Shown here in pieces: positions 11,953 through 26,027 of a DNA stretch of 64,000 bases. The position numbers and the translations under genes were made by a program. Under the pieces are notes generated by a model. It was not told the DNA's origin. It ran no database searches and saw nothing but the letters and a program-made list of their open reading frames with translations. Where the stretch lies: positions 1,612,001 to 1,676,000 of the forward strand of contig JAKJHU010000107.1 of the NCBI GenBank assembly GCA_022316685.1. Direction: 5' to 3'. The stretch comes from Progne subis subis. Taxonomy: Eukaryota > Chordata > Aves > Passeriformes > Hirundinidae. Each line of letters starts with the position of its first letter. The first letter of the stretch is position 1.

Positions 11953-12624
11953 TGTATCTGGCTTTGTCCCCACTCCGGGCGGGAGATGACCTCTGGCTAG
12001 CTCGGTCAACACAGACACAGATGTTTCCAGTTCGTTTCAGCTTCTCGGCTTAGCAGTTGGACCCCGTATGTCGAGATAGTCAACAGCAGCAGAAGAGAAA
12101 AGGCTGGCTCTCAGCTTAGCAGGTTAAAAGATGTTTATTAGCTCCAGAGTTGAGAAGCAGAGAGCTCCGAGCTCAGAGGCGAGAGCTCAGAGGCTGAGAG
12201 GAGAGCAGCTGAGAGAGAGGACTTTGAATCTCCCTCTCTACCTTATAAGCGGGGGAGGGGTTCCAGGGAGGATACAACAAGACAGCAAATCAGGGGATTC
12301 AGGGGGTAACAAGGTGTGCCCACCCCCAAGCCTCTGACCAACCACCTCCAGAGGAAAAGAATTCCCCCAGGCTACCTATCTACCCGAAGCCCTCTCCCTG
12401 AGGTTTCGCAATCTGGGAGGGACCCCTGGAGTGATAGACAGGCTGCCCCAGAGTGAGGGGGGGCAGAGGGGATGTTACATGCCATGTGAGGGGTGGGATG
12501 ATTGACACAAAACACCTTATTATACAGACTGACACAAAAGGGATACAAAATTGGGGATACAGTGAAATGAACCATAACATAAACTTCTTACAAAAACCTA
12601 ATAAAACAGTTCTGCACCACCACA
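11953..12624 (-). mobile_element. Class II-like solo LTR, copy 2
   Basis: A minus-strand solo LTR of 672 bp in the same family as copy 1. It shares the TTAAAAGATGTTTATT region (signal at 12134-12139), the CAGGGGATTCAGGGGGTAAC block, the GTGGGATGATTGACACAAA block, and termini TGT...ACA. The flanks TAACAG (11947-11952) and TCACAG (12625-12630) make a 6-bp TSD with one mismatch. It therefore inserted independently of copy 1 and is not the other end of one provirus. It is more diverged in its 3' (U5-like) part, with purine-rich GAGAGCTC-type repeats at about 12160-12220. Confidence 0.82.
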
Positions 12625-12630
12625 TCACAG

Positions 12631-13805
12631 CAAGGTGACATACATAAAAATGTGTCCTGTAAACCATTTTTCTTTATTAGTATAAATAATTTTAATATTT
12701 GTTTTTTAAGAGCTATTTTTAGAATTTTTTTCATATGTACAAACTACTTTTCAGAGTTCTAATTCTGCCAGTCTTTTTAATTTATTTTATTTTATTTTTA
12801 TTTTTTTATTTCCAAAGTTACCTTTTCCTTCCCCAGAAATTTCATACACTTAGGAACTTTTATTTTTTGTTTGGTACTACTCACCTCCTTTCTTGTCTAT
12901 TGAAAATAGTTATTGTTGCTGTCACTTCATTTTTTCCTCAGACTGAGCTTTTACATAGAGTTTTCTTCTTTCTTTGTAATAAAAATTTTAAAATTCCCAC
13001 ATCTATTCATAATCATATTTAATTTCCAACAAATTCATTAGTGATTTTCTTTATACCCCAAAAATTATCTCTTTGGAATAACAGCACTGAATGGGACCAT
13101 CTTCTCTTTATCCATACTTAATGAAACCAGGAGAGTATTTTTGATTCTTGGGCAAAAGCAAATCTAATCCCTCTTCTACTTTATTCCTTAAAGAGCAACC
13201 ACTGCATTACATGGCTAATAGGCCAAAACAAAACTAAATAGGAAAATGTGATTAATTGATTAGAGTCCCTTATCAACTAAATTGGAGTCATAAAGTCAAG
13301 AACATTTTAAGATTCATTTGGAGAATAGGTGAAAAGAATATAAACCCTGGGCCACTCAGATTTTTGTACATTGTGGAAAAACTTTGTCCTGACCATAATG
13401 ATTCTGATGACAGAAACACAGTCTAGAACATTGTCTTCAGTCACTACCCCTCACCACTGAGGATGTATTTTCTGCTACGTTTCATATAGCAGAATATTAC
13501 CCCCATGCTTCAGTTTTCCTATTCTGTTTACAAATTCACATGTACACATATGCAAATGCAATGTGGACCTCCAGCACCTGACGTGATAATTTGCAGAAGA
13601 CATATTAACATCCAATTAAAGAAGCAAGCAGAGGTGGACAATGCCATATACTCTTTTTCCTCTTTTATGAATCACCATGGCTTGGCTAGATTGGCTGGAT
13701 TTTTTGAAGCAACAAATCCATTAAGTTAATTTAGGAAAAGCTATCTAGAAGTAATACAGGTAAATAACAAATTGCAGTTACCTCAGCAAGAGAAAGAGGT
13801 TTAAA
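12631..13805. other. No recognisable gene or element
   Basis: Very AT-rich DNA with T-rich runs near 12780-12810. No domain is recognisable in any frame. Confidence 0.5.
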
Positions 13806-14360
13806 ATCATAGAACATTAAAGTTGGAAAATATTATAAAAGTCATCAAGTCCAACCTTTGATCACCAGCATGTCAACAAAAACAGCACTAATTGCCAGTT
13901 CCAGTTGTTCCTTGAACTCCTCCCGAGATGGTGACTCTACTGCCCCCCCTGGGAAGATCATTCCAAAGTCTGACAACCCTTTCAGTGAAGAAATTCTTCC
14001 TGATATCCAACCTGAACCTCTCCTGGCACAGCTTGAGGCTATTTCCTCTTGTCCTGTTGCTGGTTGCCTAAGAGAAAAGGCCAATCCCCATCTGGACACA
14101 ATCTCCTTTCAGGAAGTCATTGAGCCTGATAGGGTCTCCCCTCAGCCTCCTTTATTCTAGGGTAAACAACCCCAGCTCCCACAGCCACTCCTCTTATGAC
14201 TTTCTAGACCCTTCACCAGCTCTGTTGTCCTTCTCTGGACTCATTCCATCACCTCAATGTCTTTCCTGATTTGAGGGGCCCAGAACTGAACACAGTACTT
14301 GAGGTAAGGCCTCAGCAGTGCTGAGTCCCAGGGAGCAATCACTTCCCTATTCAAATTTTT
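13806..14360 (-). mobile_element. CR1 LINE 3' fragment
   Basis: A 5'-truncated CR1 element on the minus strand. Its 3' end lies at 13806, where the plus strand shows the AATCATAGAA tail motif followed by the diverged TTGGAA...CCAACC block typical of CR1 3' ends. Upstream on the minus strand is the end of ORF2: the plus strand at 14270-14305 is the complement of the CR1 phrase for a CVQFWAP motif. The frames are decayed. Confidence 0.85.
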
Positions 14361-14389
14361 TTGAATTTGTATCACACTAGTTTGTATCC

Positions 14390-15030
14390 ACAGAATCACA
14401 AAATCACAGAATAAGCTAAGTTGGAAGGGACCCACAAGGAGCCCAACTCCTGATCCTGCACAGCACCACCCCCAAGAATCCCACCATGTGTCTGCGGGTA
14501 TTGTCCAAACACTTCCAGAACTCTGTCAGACTTGGTGCTGTGACCACTTCTCTGGGGAGCAAATTCCGGCATCCAACCATCTTCAAATGAAGAGTCTTTT
14601 TCTAATGTCCAACCTAAACCTCCCCTGACAGAACTTCAGGCCATTCACTTGCATCCTGTTACTGGTCACCACAGTCTGCACCTCCTCTTCCCCTCACGAT
14701 TAAGTTGTAGACTGCAATGAGGCCTCCCCTCAGTCTCCTCCAGGCTAAAGAGACCAAGTGATCTCAGCTGCTCCTCATATACCCTCCCCTCAAGGCCCTT
14801 CACTATCTTCTCTGCCCTCCTTTGGATGCTCTCTAACAGATTTACAGTGGTAGTACCCAAAACTGCACACAACATTCAAGGTGAAGCCACTCCAGCACAG
14901 AGCAGAGAGGGATAATCTCCTCCCTCGACTGGCTGTTGAGGCACATTGCTGACTTACATTCCACTTTCCACTGACCAGGATCCTCAGGTCCTTTTTCACA
15001 GCAATGCTTTTCCTGAAGTGTATTTCTTAA
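14390..15030 (-). mobile_element. CR1 LINE 3' fragment, second copy
   Basis: A second CR1 3' end in the same orientation, starting about 30 bp after the first. Its own 3' terminus is the CACAGAATCACA-type tail at 14390, followed by a GTTGGAAGGGACCC block and ORF2 C-terminal coding in reverse (an [12 protein letters not shown] phrase around 14720-14760). It has an independent tail, so it is a separate insertion and not a continuation of the neighbouring fragment. It is heavily interrupted. Confidence 0.85.
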
Positions 15031-18000
15031 ATCCATTGTCTCTTAAAACTATGACCATAGAGCTTTTAAATTTCATCTTGATTAGGGATATTATAAGCAC
15101 CCTCTGTCAGTACTGACCCACAGTCATAAGACCAGCAGTAGCCATGGTAGGTTAGTTACCAGTTTGTGTTTATACCAGCAATTCCTTCAGTACTGTAGAA
15201 ACTTTATGGGATATTTTTTAACCTTTGGGAGCAGACATGAACACTGAAGATAATGTGCGGAGAAGAAAAATTATCAGTCAGGAAAGAATGATGTTTCTTT
15301 ATTGCATGACAGCTATAATGAATTTTCATACTAGTGAAAATGCTTGCCCTCTTAGAACACCCTAGTGAATGTCTCTGCCAACAGAAAGGTCAGGTTATAA
15401 GATGTAACTAATATTATTGTCAAAGAGCTCATATATTTCAATGCCATTTTTATTGTGCCTTTGTTTGGCACATATTGGGTGAGAGCAACATGATATTTCA
15501 TCCTTTTTAAAGAGTAGATAATGGATAGCACCCATTTAGAGGCACAATACTTTCATTAAAAGCATTCTGTGCTAGATGGATCATATGTATCTGTTTTCCC
15601 TTTTTTTTTTTCCTTCCCTGTGACAAGTTGCTTAGGGACACTATGCTGCTGACAAAGAAAGATTTCCCAAACAAGGCAATGTACAGAAGCCTGTGGGAAA
15701 GTCAAGTACTTCTTCCCTATTCATTCTGCTTTTGAGACAGTATATGTATTGCTTACTATCTTGACAGGCATCCTTACCCTGAAGGCAGTACATCAGCAAA
15801 TGTCAGGTCATGCAGGTAGCCCCTTCAGTGCGCTAACTGAAGGGGGTTACTTCATAATGGTAATGTCATCATGATTGATATAAAGACATCTTTTATGTGA
15901 AGGCAAGTACTTGGAAGATGCCTATAGGTATCTACTGCAGATAAATCACAACCTTATTTCAAGCCATTTTTATGGAAAAGAACAGACTAGAGAACAATTC
16001 ACTATCTAGTCTGACTAGATAGAAGTGAATTGGGTGAGATCTGCATTCAATTACAGAAGACCTTAAAGTGAGAAGATTAACTGTTCTATCCTGGAGAAGA
16101 ACATGAAGCTTTTTGAACTTAGAGATGCCACAAGGGGTATTGGATACTCCTACTCCATACCAGCTAAAGAGAGAAACATGAAAATTCTGGAATCCAGCCT
16201 GAAGAACTAAGTTTAATTTGCGAACGGCCTTGCTTATACACACAAACATAATCTTTCTAAGCAAAAGTTTATTTTTCCTTCTGGGAGAAACAAACTAACT
16301 TTTGTTATCTATTCTTTTGCGGTTTGTTTGTTTTTATTTTTTTTTTTAAGGAGGAAGGAAATCTAGAGGTACTAAGCTGAAAAAAATCTTTCTTCTGCTT
16401 CCATCTTAGGAACAATTTTCTATTGTTATGTGTGCTCCTCATGAGCAATGTTTCCACTCACTTTTTTTTTTCTGCCAGTATCTATTACCTAAAGCAATGC
16501 ATGTGCAGAGTATGAAGGGTAGAAAGTATTGTAACATTTTGTAACCATGGTGCTTGCAAATGATGTAGTTATCTACTATAATCCACTTGAATTTTTACTG
16601 CAGTACTCTAATTCCTTGAACTGTAGCTATAGTACAGCAGTGGCAACAATGCAACCCTGGACTTTGTAAAGATAATTGCTTCTATTACTACTCAGGATTC
16701 AGCTATTTGTCCAGTGGAGTGGGCATTCAGGTACTTATTAATTTCTCCCTTTATTTTTTCCTCTCTTTTGATGGCTACAGATATTCAACTTTTCTCTGAA
16801 AGGCAGAGAGGTGTGGCAAAATAATCACAATTCATACATCAGATTGTCTTTTTATCTTTGAAGTGTTTTCACAATAGAGGATTTTAAGATGTAAGGGCTG
16901 CTCTGCCCTGAGGAGACCTTGTTGACCTTACTACAATAAAGAGGTCCTAACTAAATGCTACTATGAACGTTATTTCCCTTAAACCCAGTATATTCAGTTA
17001 CCTAGGAGTAATAACAATAAAAATGGTCTTTTTAATCTACTTACAAAATTGAAAATGCTATACTACCCTTTTCTTCACTCAGTAAATATTTAACCTTGTA
17101 TATTTAACTGCTTTAAGAATTATAGAAATGGTCAGTAAATGAAGGTAATATAGGGCACTGGATTTCTCTTGGAAACTAAACAAGAGCTATCATCTTTTAT
17201 GCATTTTTCAAACTAGGAACCCAACCATCCATGAACCTCGTCTTGGTCTGTTGAGACAAACTTGCATTATAGTCTAATTTCTTTCAGGCTCATAGGCCTT
17301 TTGGTAAATCAGATTAGAGAAAAGGACTTCAACATGTATGAGTTCAGGACACAGGGGAAAAATTAAGAAAAAAATAAGAAAAAAAAAAGGGTACAGCGGA
17401 AAGCTTGTAATTTGGACACAGCACTTCTGGGAGACAGGATTTGTGGCCAGAAAAACATCAATCACAGTGAGGAGACAGAACTCAAGTGCTTATCTGACTG
17501 AGGAGCCAGACTTACCTAAGTAAAACCTTTTTTTTTTACCTAAGTAAAAAAAGAAAAAGAAACCAAATTACATTGTGCATTTGGCAGCAGCTGAAAAGGG
17601 GTTTTAGGGCAGATGGTAAAAGACATCTGGTTTGAAAAAGGAAGGGAGTCTGCCCAAGGTGAAAGAAGACAATGAAGAGCAAATTCAGATAAATCCTTTC
17701 ACTTTCTTATAGTATGTTCTGGGTTTATGTTGGGGCTGTCCAGACCAATTGTGAGTCTTTTCTGGAATGAAGCCACAAAATCAGCATGGATAATTTCAAC
17801 ACAGAAAACTTCTGAATAGGTTTAAACTCTTCGGTAATGAATCCTAATGATGGCTGGAGGGAGGTGCTAATGAGTGTGAAATGGAGCCTGGGGTAACAGA
17901 AACCCTCTTGATAATGTTTTGAAGTGGAAGCTACTACAGAAATGGAAGTGGCTGTTATGCAATATCAGCTTTGAGATGAGAACTAGTATTTAATGCTTCT

Positions 18001-18035
18001 CATTCATTCTTGTTATTTATTCCTTGCTGGGAAAC

Positions 18036-18086
18036 ATTGTATACCTTGGGTCTATTGTATACTTTGGGTGCATTGTATACTCTTGG
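18036..18086. repeat. 18-bp tandem repeat, about 2.8 copies
   Basis: Three consecutive copies of a unit beginning ATTGTATAC and containing TTGGG start at 18036, 18054 and 18072. The first two are full 18-bp units and the third is partial and diverged. Confidence 0.75.
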
Positions 18087-21000
18087 TATTTTTTTCAAAT
18101 ATTTTTTTCTAAAAGTGGCCCTGCAAACCAAGATTATAGGTGGCTACAAGTTAAAAATAAATTCAAATATTTTACTCTGTGGAATTTGGAACTTTATACT
18201 GAATACAAATGGTCTAATTAAATATTACTCAATATGATTTGTTGTGGATCACTGAAAAAAAAAAAGAAAAAAAATAAAAGAAGAGACTTCTGGAAAAGAA
18301 TCATTTTATCTAAATCTAAATTGTTCAAAGGGAAAACCAGATTCCATAAAAATAAAGCTGAAAACAGAAATGTAAAGTCTGCATTCCTTGTTAAGAGAAA
18401 AAAGACTCTCCTCTTATAAATGTGGAAGCCAGGCCATCATGCTCATTTATCTTCTGTTGAAAGAAGCAGTTTATCAGCTCTGCTTTGCCCTCTGCTTTTT
18501 TTTTTTTTTTTTTTTCATACTAGGTAACCAGTTGACTTCCCTAAGGTTTTGCCCAGCCAGTGGAAAAAAATAGCTTTCCTTCTGCTATTTATCTTTAGGC
18601 AAGCGTTTTTTTCCATATCAACTTTACTCAGTTCTTATCCTGCACTGTTCATTTCTGGGCATTTTATTTTGCTGTTAAAGCATAAAGCACTGAAAAATCT
18701 GAACAGTTCATTCCATAAGAGTTTGTGGGGACAGCTCTGTGGCTTTCATTAAGAGTGACTGTCCTTCAGCCCCCTTCAGTTACATTTCAGTTGAACATAC
18801 TTACACTGTCAGAACAAAACAAATATTATAAAGAAATATTTTGATATTATTATTTCACAGAATTTTAATGAAAAAGAAATACAGATGAATACAAGTATCA
18901 GTTGGCCTTAGCCTACCTAGATAGTCTTGGATTGGTAGAGTTGGATTCAAATTGCAAATATTTGCAAAGAGGGTCTGTGTTTGATTTTAAAAAACAAGTT
19001 AGTTCTGCAAAGCAAAGATTCTAAGGAAAAAAAAATCCAATACTGTAGAATGTAAATTACTTAGAAAATAGGAATCTTAAGAGAGAGGATACCAGAGAGA
19101 CAAAAAAATTATGAAGTTGTCCCAGACATATTATACCTGCATATTTAAGCCCAGATTAAAGTTTCTGCTGCCATCTCAAGGGTGTAATCAAAGTTTTTTT
19201 GCACTATCTCTAAAGGGTTCTATTGACTTTGAGTGCCAGGGCTACTTTAACATGATGCTGCTATAGAAATTAGTTTTCCCAGGTAAGACAATGGACTGAT
19301 GGAATTTGATTACTTGTGGAGGGTAAAAATGGGGTGCTTAGCAATGTCAATGGAAAGGTCTGAGAAAGAAATCCTGCCTAGAATTTATTTGAAACTGTGC
19401 TTTTCTATGTCTTTCAAACAACGTTTTGGGGAATTATTTCAACTGCAAACCAGAATGTCATCCTTTGAATTATATGTAATCATTGTCATCTACAAGGCTG
19501 TTTCATTGGAGTTTAATTAAATATAGGTACACATCATGCATTTTTCTTTCATAGACTGGACTACACAGCAATAACTTAATCATTCTGCTAATCACTGAAT
19601 CACTTTCACAGGATTCTCTCTTCCTTCCATCCACCTTCATCTAGAAACTAATAGTACTTTGTCTGGAAATCTTCAATGCAATATCTGATATGTTGAGCCT
19701 GATTAATGCCCCTCATAAAGTCCCTACTAACCCAGTCTGCAATTCCATTCATGATCATCTGCTTAGGGACAGTCATAACAGCCAGAAAAAACACTGGCAA
19801 TGCAAGAAGAGAGAACAGGGATACAGTCAGTACAGAAATAAACATTCCTTCCAATATTGCCCAGCTAATGAATGAAACATTTCAGCTATATAGTCTATGA
19901 ATATGTTTCTCTCTATGTTGTGTTTTAAGGTAAAAAAATATTATTCTCTAAGTATTTTTACTAATTTCCTATCAAAAATAAATAAAAAATAATTTTAAAA
20001 TGAAGACAGAAATGTTTCTAAGAATAAAAATATATCCTAGATACAAAACCAGCCACAAACCAGTACCAGAATTTAGTGGCAATAGAAAAATTTTGCTGTC
20101 CATCACTCACACTCCTGAAATACATGGGCATAGCTGCATCCCTCAGAACAGAATATCAGACTGTCTAACCAAAGAATAGCTTTTCACTTAATAAATAAGT
20201 TTTTTTTTCCTTGCTTCTGAGGCCATTTCTTCTGTATTTTAAGCTAATTTATAATTTTACTTTTTTAACCTCATTATAGAAATTTGTGGGTTTTGCCATG
20301 AGCATACTTTGTATCTAAGTATCATCCATTACTTTTTGCTGTATCACAAGGCTCTTATCTCAGCTTCTCTGTTTTTCAATACTGGTATAATATATTATGC
20401 CATTTAGAAAGATCATTCAGTCTTTTTATGACTTTTATGCATATGATAAATCACTCTGGATGGCAGTTTTTCCCAGTTCAGAGCAATGCTCTCTTCCATC
20501 TCTGCCTAGTTTATTCATAACTATCACTGGGTGAAGAGCTGGCAGAATCTCAATCTAGTTCAAACTGAAATAGTACAAATGAATACTTAAAAATATAAAC
20601 TCAGGACTGAAAATATTTTTTAATTTATTTTCCTGTTGAATAACTGAAGAAACATTTAGATATTTCTAGGAATACACAATCTGGACTATAATATTATTTC
20701 ATTTCACTAAAATTTTGGAGTAACAATTTTAAGATGATAAATCTTGCAGAGCTCCCAGTAGATGGCTTTGCAGTAATGGTATTTAAAATATTTAGAGGGA
20801 TAAGATTTAAACACATGTTGGATAAAACAGGCTTTTACTGGTGTGAGAGGTGATCATTCTCACAAAGTGGAAAGAATAAAAAATCCAGCAAATTTTTTCA
20901 CGTAAAACATTTAAAAACCAGTCTCAGAAGGATGGATAGTCATTTCTGCAGTGACTAGAGGAAGAGTGAGCCATAAAATATTTGTAACTTTGCTGATATG

Positions 21001-22917
21001 AAGTTAATTGGACTTGTTTGCTCTGTTGTTACCAAGTGTTATTGAAATGCCACCACAAAAATTCCATATTATATTAAAATATCCTTTACTTTCAACTCAG
21101 TAGAAGATTAAAAAATGCATCATGTAGTGAGAAACATTGAATGAAATAACATTTTCATAATCTTCAGCGTTTTTAAAATACTTTCATCTGACAGAGGCAA
21201 AATATGTTTTATTTATCCTTTTCCTCCCATTTTGTGGTATATTTGTTTTAATATAAAAAAACCCAATAAAAAATGTGAGAAGGGTGAACTGGAGAGGATT
21301 AAATTAAAAGTATTTATGATTGTCTTCTTGGTTTTGCCTCTTTTTTTCACCTAGTACAAATACCAGAAAGAGATGCCTCTTTTCAATGTACTTCAGCTTA
21401 TACCTAATTTTTTTCCCTTCTCTCATACACAAGAATGTCAGTGATGCCGAAAATCCAACCAGTAGGAAGTTCTTCCCCTTTCCCCATCTGTTGCCTCCCT
21501 CGTGTTTGTCACTCTAACTTTGATGAATGCCTGGGCTGGAAGAGGAGACTGCAGTTAGGGAGGTTACTGGCTGGGCATGGTAATTGCCAGCCTGCCTCCT
21601 GTCCAGATATCAACTTCCCCTTCCCTGAGCAGGCACTAGGAATCAAATACTGAGAACTCAATTGCTCTAGATTTAGTCAAGAAGTATAAGTAGCTAAGCA
21701 GACCTGCTTGGGAGCCAAAAGAGGGACCAAAATGTTACTGTGATTTTTAATCAGTGGCAGCAGTAAGTCCCACTCATATTTATCACAAAACAGTGATGTC
21801 TTCTCACAAAGGTTAAAATAGTTTCTGCCACACTGTCCACTGTATTAATATGATTACAGTCAGGAGGGAAATCGCTGGTGTGCCAGAGACAAGTCAGAAA
21901 TACAAGACCATCAACCAGAAAACAGCCTTGGGAGAAAGCAGTGGAAGATGGTGACATTTGTTGGAAGGAGAGTTTCTGAGAAAACAAAAAGTGATGCTGT
22001 GACACACGTGTTGTGGTCATTCATAGATTTACTATAACCTGCAGGGTTATCAGCCACTAGATATTTGCATGTACTGTGGTTAAAGTCTTCTCAAAGGCTC
22101 CAGTTAAGCTGTTGGGATGCACATCCTTATCCAAAGGATGCATTTCAGCTAGGGCCACAGCAGTCTACTTCTTTCTTGTGACAACAAAATCTGCTTATAA
22201 ACTAATGTTTTGATCTAAGGAAACTGTCTTCCTGGGAAGTGCAAGTACTAGTTAAACTGAGCCACCTGGAGAGGAGGTCAGCTTTTAGTGTAAGGGCAAG
22301 CTAGAGAAAGAGTACTTACTCCCCTGGGAATGGTGACGCTGATCAGGGAAAAAGGCATGCTTGTGTAAGTCATTAAATCCTATTCCCTCTCAAGTCTGGA
22401 GGGCATTAGGTTAAGAAAGTAATCAGAAATACTTGACCCACTATAATTATGTGATGTATAGATACAGTAGGCAATTGCTTGGGTGGGGCACAGAGCTTTC
22501 ACTGTTTTCTTGTCCTAAGCTCCCCAAAGCCATTTCCCCCTTGCTATCAGGTTTCTCTTTTGTGCAAATGTGCAGAAGAAGGGTAATAGCTGGGCAGGGA
22601 TAGTACATAATTCCTGTTATAATCCTTGTTCAATACTGCATTTTAACCTATCTTTCTGATTTCAGAAAGTCCAGACCAATCAACAAAACCTTAGCACAGC
22701 AGGTTATCTTGGTTAACATGCTTTATGTTACCTGGCTCTTTTAGAAACTGTAGTCAAAATGGTTTTACTTTGAACACCAAACCCAGAAGTTTCCATATGC
22801 CATTTTAAACATTTATAGCATTTCAATCATTTCTAACATTATTATTAAACTAATAAATGTTTTAACAGCTTGAAATATCTCCAGACATAAAACACAGTGT
22901 TAGGTACATATATTACA

Positions 22918-22941
22918 AACAACAACAACAACAACAACAAC
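22918..22941. repeat. (AAC)8 microsatellite
   Basis: Eight uninterrupted AAC units in AT-rich DNA. Confidence 0.9.
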
Positions 22942-25547
22942 AAAGGAGTTGACAAGTAGTGAGTTAAATAGAATTAATTTCCTTTCAGTTTCCCAGTGAA
23001 ATCATAAACCAATCAGACTTTTGCTCTTGTGTTATATGATACTACCAACCCAAAGTCCCTCAGTGAAATTATTTCCTTGTAAATCATTGCAGTCTATCCA
23101 TTATGCTCTAGAAATATGATTTTTCTTTAAAGTGGGTAATATAAAGTAGAAAAAATATGTGCTGCTCCAAATCTAATATCTGCAGGAACCCCAGGGCTGA
23201 TCTAAGCCTTGCAGCTTATAAATACTTGATTAATTTAAAAGCTGATGCATATTAAGTATAACAAAAAATGAAAAACTAATTAAAAATAAAAGGAGATTGA
23301 ACAATTTGGAGAGATATAAGAAAGATTCTCTTTCTCTAGATAAACATTTACCATTAATTAAAGCATACTTGTATTTATGAGTAATCACTAAATAAAAATC
23401 TATTCATTTGTCTCACTGAATATTACCCAAATTAAATATGGTAAGAAACATACTGATCCATTCAATATGGCCAGTGGACCTGCAGAAATTACTACAATAA
23501 GATATTTCCTTTATGGAAATACTCAATGGCCAGTGAAATGTATTCCTGTCCTCCTGACATGAAATAGGAAAATTTTTGTAATTTATATTTTTATTTAACC
23601 TTTTTATTTTATCAAATCAAAGAAAACACTGGAAAAGAAGATACAGGAAGGAAGAATGAAAGTTAACTTTCAGTGTAGCTGAAACAGCTAACAGCTACAT
23701 TTCCTTCAACAAACTTTGAAAAATTTTACTGTAAGTGACAATTATGGCTGCATATCCTGATGGTCATCTGGACTCAAGGAACTTCTAAGTCAGCATGTCA
23801 GAAGTTCTTTCTGGTTTAATGTTGAAGTGTGACAGGGATGTAGCAGACTATAGTTCTTTTTCTCTGAAGAAATTTTTGTGAGATTCTTCTCTCCCAACAT
23901 AGCTAAGTCTCACCAGAATGAAAAGTCTGTCATTCTTGTATCCATGTATAACATCTCTGAGTTCCTTGATTTGATTGATACATGCAGCTATTCTTTCTAA
24001 ATAAGAGGCTAGGGATTTTTAACTGGCAACGTAAGCTGATTGTTGCCCAATCAGAAAAGCTCCCTGATTGTAAACAATAAGTTTTGGGTTGAGCAATGAC
24101 ATATATACAGCACCTCATAAAAGAATTTAATGTTCTTTGAAGACTTGATAAGAATTATAGGAAGGTTCTCTTATCTTCTTTAGATGCTTTATTAAATTCA
24201 TGAGAGATGACATTGTCTTCTTGGTAACCTATGTTTAGGTTTGTTCCAAAGTTTAATTTCCTAATAATTTGTGAGAACATGAAAAAAAATTCAGAACAAG
24301 AAGAATCATTTCCCTTCCTTTCATTGTCATCTCATTGTCATTATCTCACTTGGAGCTACACTTTGACAATTTTGCTGTTGCCCTCCAGGGAGGGCAAAAT
24401 ATAGGTGTCTTTACCCGCAGGGGAATACCATTATAATTGTGCCTGAGAAAGAGATGGTCTTTCTGGAGATGTTATGTAGAGAAAGATCCACAGGGAAAAA
24501 AAACCCTTCAGCTGCTGAGCCGGAATTGAGCTTTTTCTGAATTGATGGAAAGGTATTTCCTGTACAACTGACTCACACATGTCTATGAAATCCTTTTTCC
24601 CAGGCACTACAGAAAATGATTTTCTAAACAGTTAGAGCACAAAGAGAAAGGCTTTGTGTGCTGGACATCTTATTTTAAATTTTAATGAGTTTTTTGTATT
24701 CTACTCAGGCTTTTCAGTATTTCAGAATTTTGGAAACTGAGTATTGTGGCTCTCTCAAGTAAGGATTTAAAGTTTCTGCTCACCAAAGCCTAAAGAAATG
24801 CTTCTGGATTTCTAATGCAGCATACAAGAAAGAAACGTTAATATTTCCAAGTTATCTGTGGACCATCATACTTGTCTAGCTGTGATATCAAGTGGTATGA
24901 CAAAGATTAATTTGGCTTAGTGAAGCCAAAAATTTTCATATCACAAAAAAATATCAAACATTACTGAAAACATGTGGCTTCAGTGCTGAGTGAAGGATTC
25001 GGACATTATTTATAAAACCAAATAGAATGGAAATACATTTACAAAGATTTCTTTTCCCGGGAGTTTGCCTTGTGAATTTTCATTCTTTTTTGATTGCCAA
25101 ACTTCTCACTTCCTCATAAATTATTTGCAAGGTGCCTGGAGGTGCAGTTAAAGAGGGCAAACTTGCATTCCTACTAATGAATTGGTTTCCCTGTAGGGTA
25201 CAGGAGACAGTACTTCAGTCTAATGAATGGAAAGAATTAAACTTCAAGAATCTTTTTACTAAGAATGACACCACTTTTTACACAAGAGGGATAAGAAAGC
25301 TGGGGAAAGGTTCTGCCCCTGTATTTCTCTACTTGCTTGAGTAAGCGTCTCCTTGAAAATGAACCAAAACGTGAACACTTTTAGCCTGTAAATGTAAACG
25401 GCAGTAGGCACTGCCTGTTTTATATATGGAAGCATTGACACATCAGTGATACCTATTGTTCTGATCCTAAGGTCCTCTGGCTGTTGATTTCATTTCAAGC
25501 TGTGCTGCTACTGTGATTGCTGGTAGCTGAAAGGGGAGCTGCTGGGG

Positions 25548-25632
25548 GAAAAAAAAAGAAAAAAAAAAAAAAAAAACAAAACAACAACAAAAAAAAACAA
25601 AACAAAACAAAAAAAAAACAAAAAACACAATA
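25548..25632. repeat. A-rich low-complexity tract
   Basis: A-rich run interrupted by C and G, resembling an impure (AAAAC)n microsatellite. No element whose tail it could be is recognisable upstream. Confidence 0.8.
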
Positions 25633-26027
25633 AAGTCATAGGGGAAGTTATGAAAAGCATTCTCAAAATTTTATGCAGGATTTCTTTCAGTTGGTGGGTT
25701 GTGCCAATTAAGGATAAATTTTAGAGGTAAGACTAGCATCTAGTTTCATACTCCCAAATGAAAAGCAGTATCATTGATAAATGCCTGCTGCCATGATAGA
25801 GCATTTGTAACAATTTCACATATGGAGTATTCCACTGAGGATTCAGTAGCTTTGATATGTATGTCCCAACTAGCTCTTATTCAAGATTTTTTTTCCCCCC
25901 AATGAGTGAATAACTATCCCTGCTTTGGCAATTCTGCTTTATGAATACTTTGAAGAAGTCAATCCCTTAGAATTCATGTTTATCAAAGTTAGTTGAGGTA
26001 TTTTGTTTGAAGAAAATTCTTGGTATG

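Larger units (their letters stand above)
15031..26022. other. Long stretch with no recognisable gene
   Basis: About 11 kb of AT-rich sequence. I found no ORF with a recognisable domain, no tRNA and no clear transposon. Minor features are an 18-bp tandem at 18036-18086, (AAC)8 at 22918-22941, poly(T) at about 18500-18515 and an A-rich (AAAAC)-type tract at about 25550-25630. A weakly LTR-like stretch at about 17710-17950 was not strong enough to call. Old, diverged repeats may be hidden here. Confidence 0.45.

Noticed and set aside
9920..12624. One provirus with two minus-strand LTRs enclosing 1.3 kb
   Set aside because: Each LTR has its own, different 6-bp duplication, and the spacer has no retroviral coding sequence.
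17710..17950. Possible degenerate LTR start
   Set aside because: Only a vague resemblance at the first 20 bases. No polyadenylation signal, end or TSD was found.
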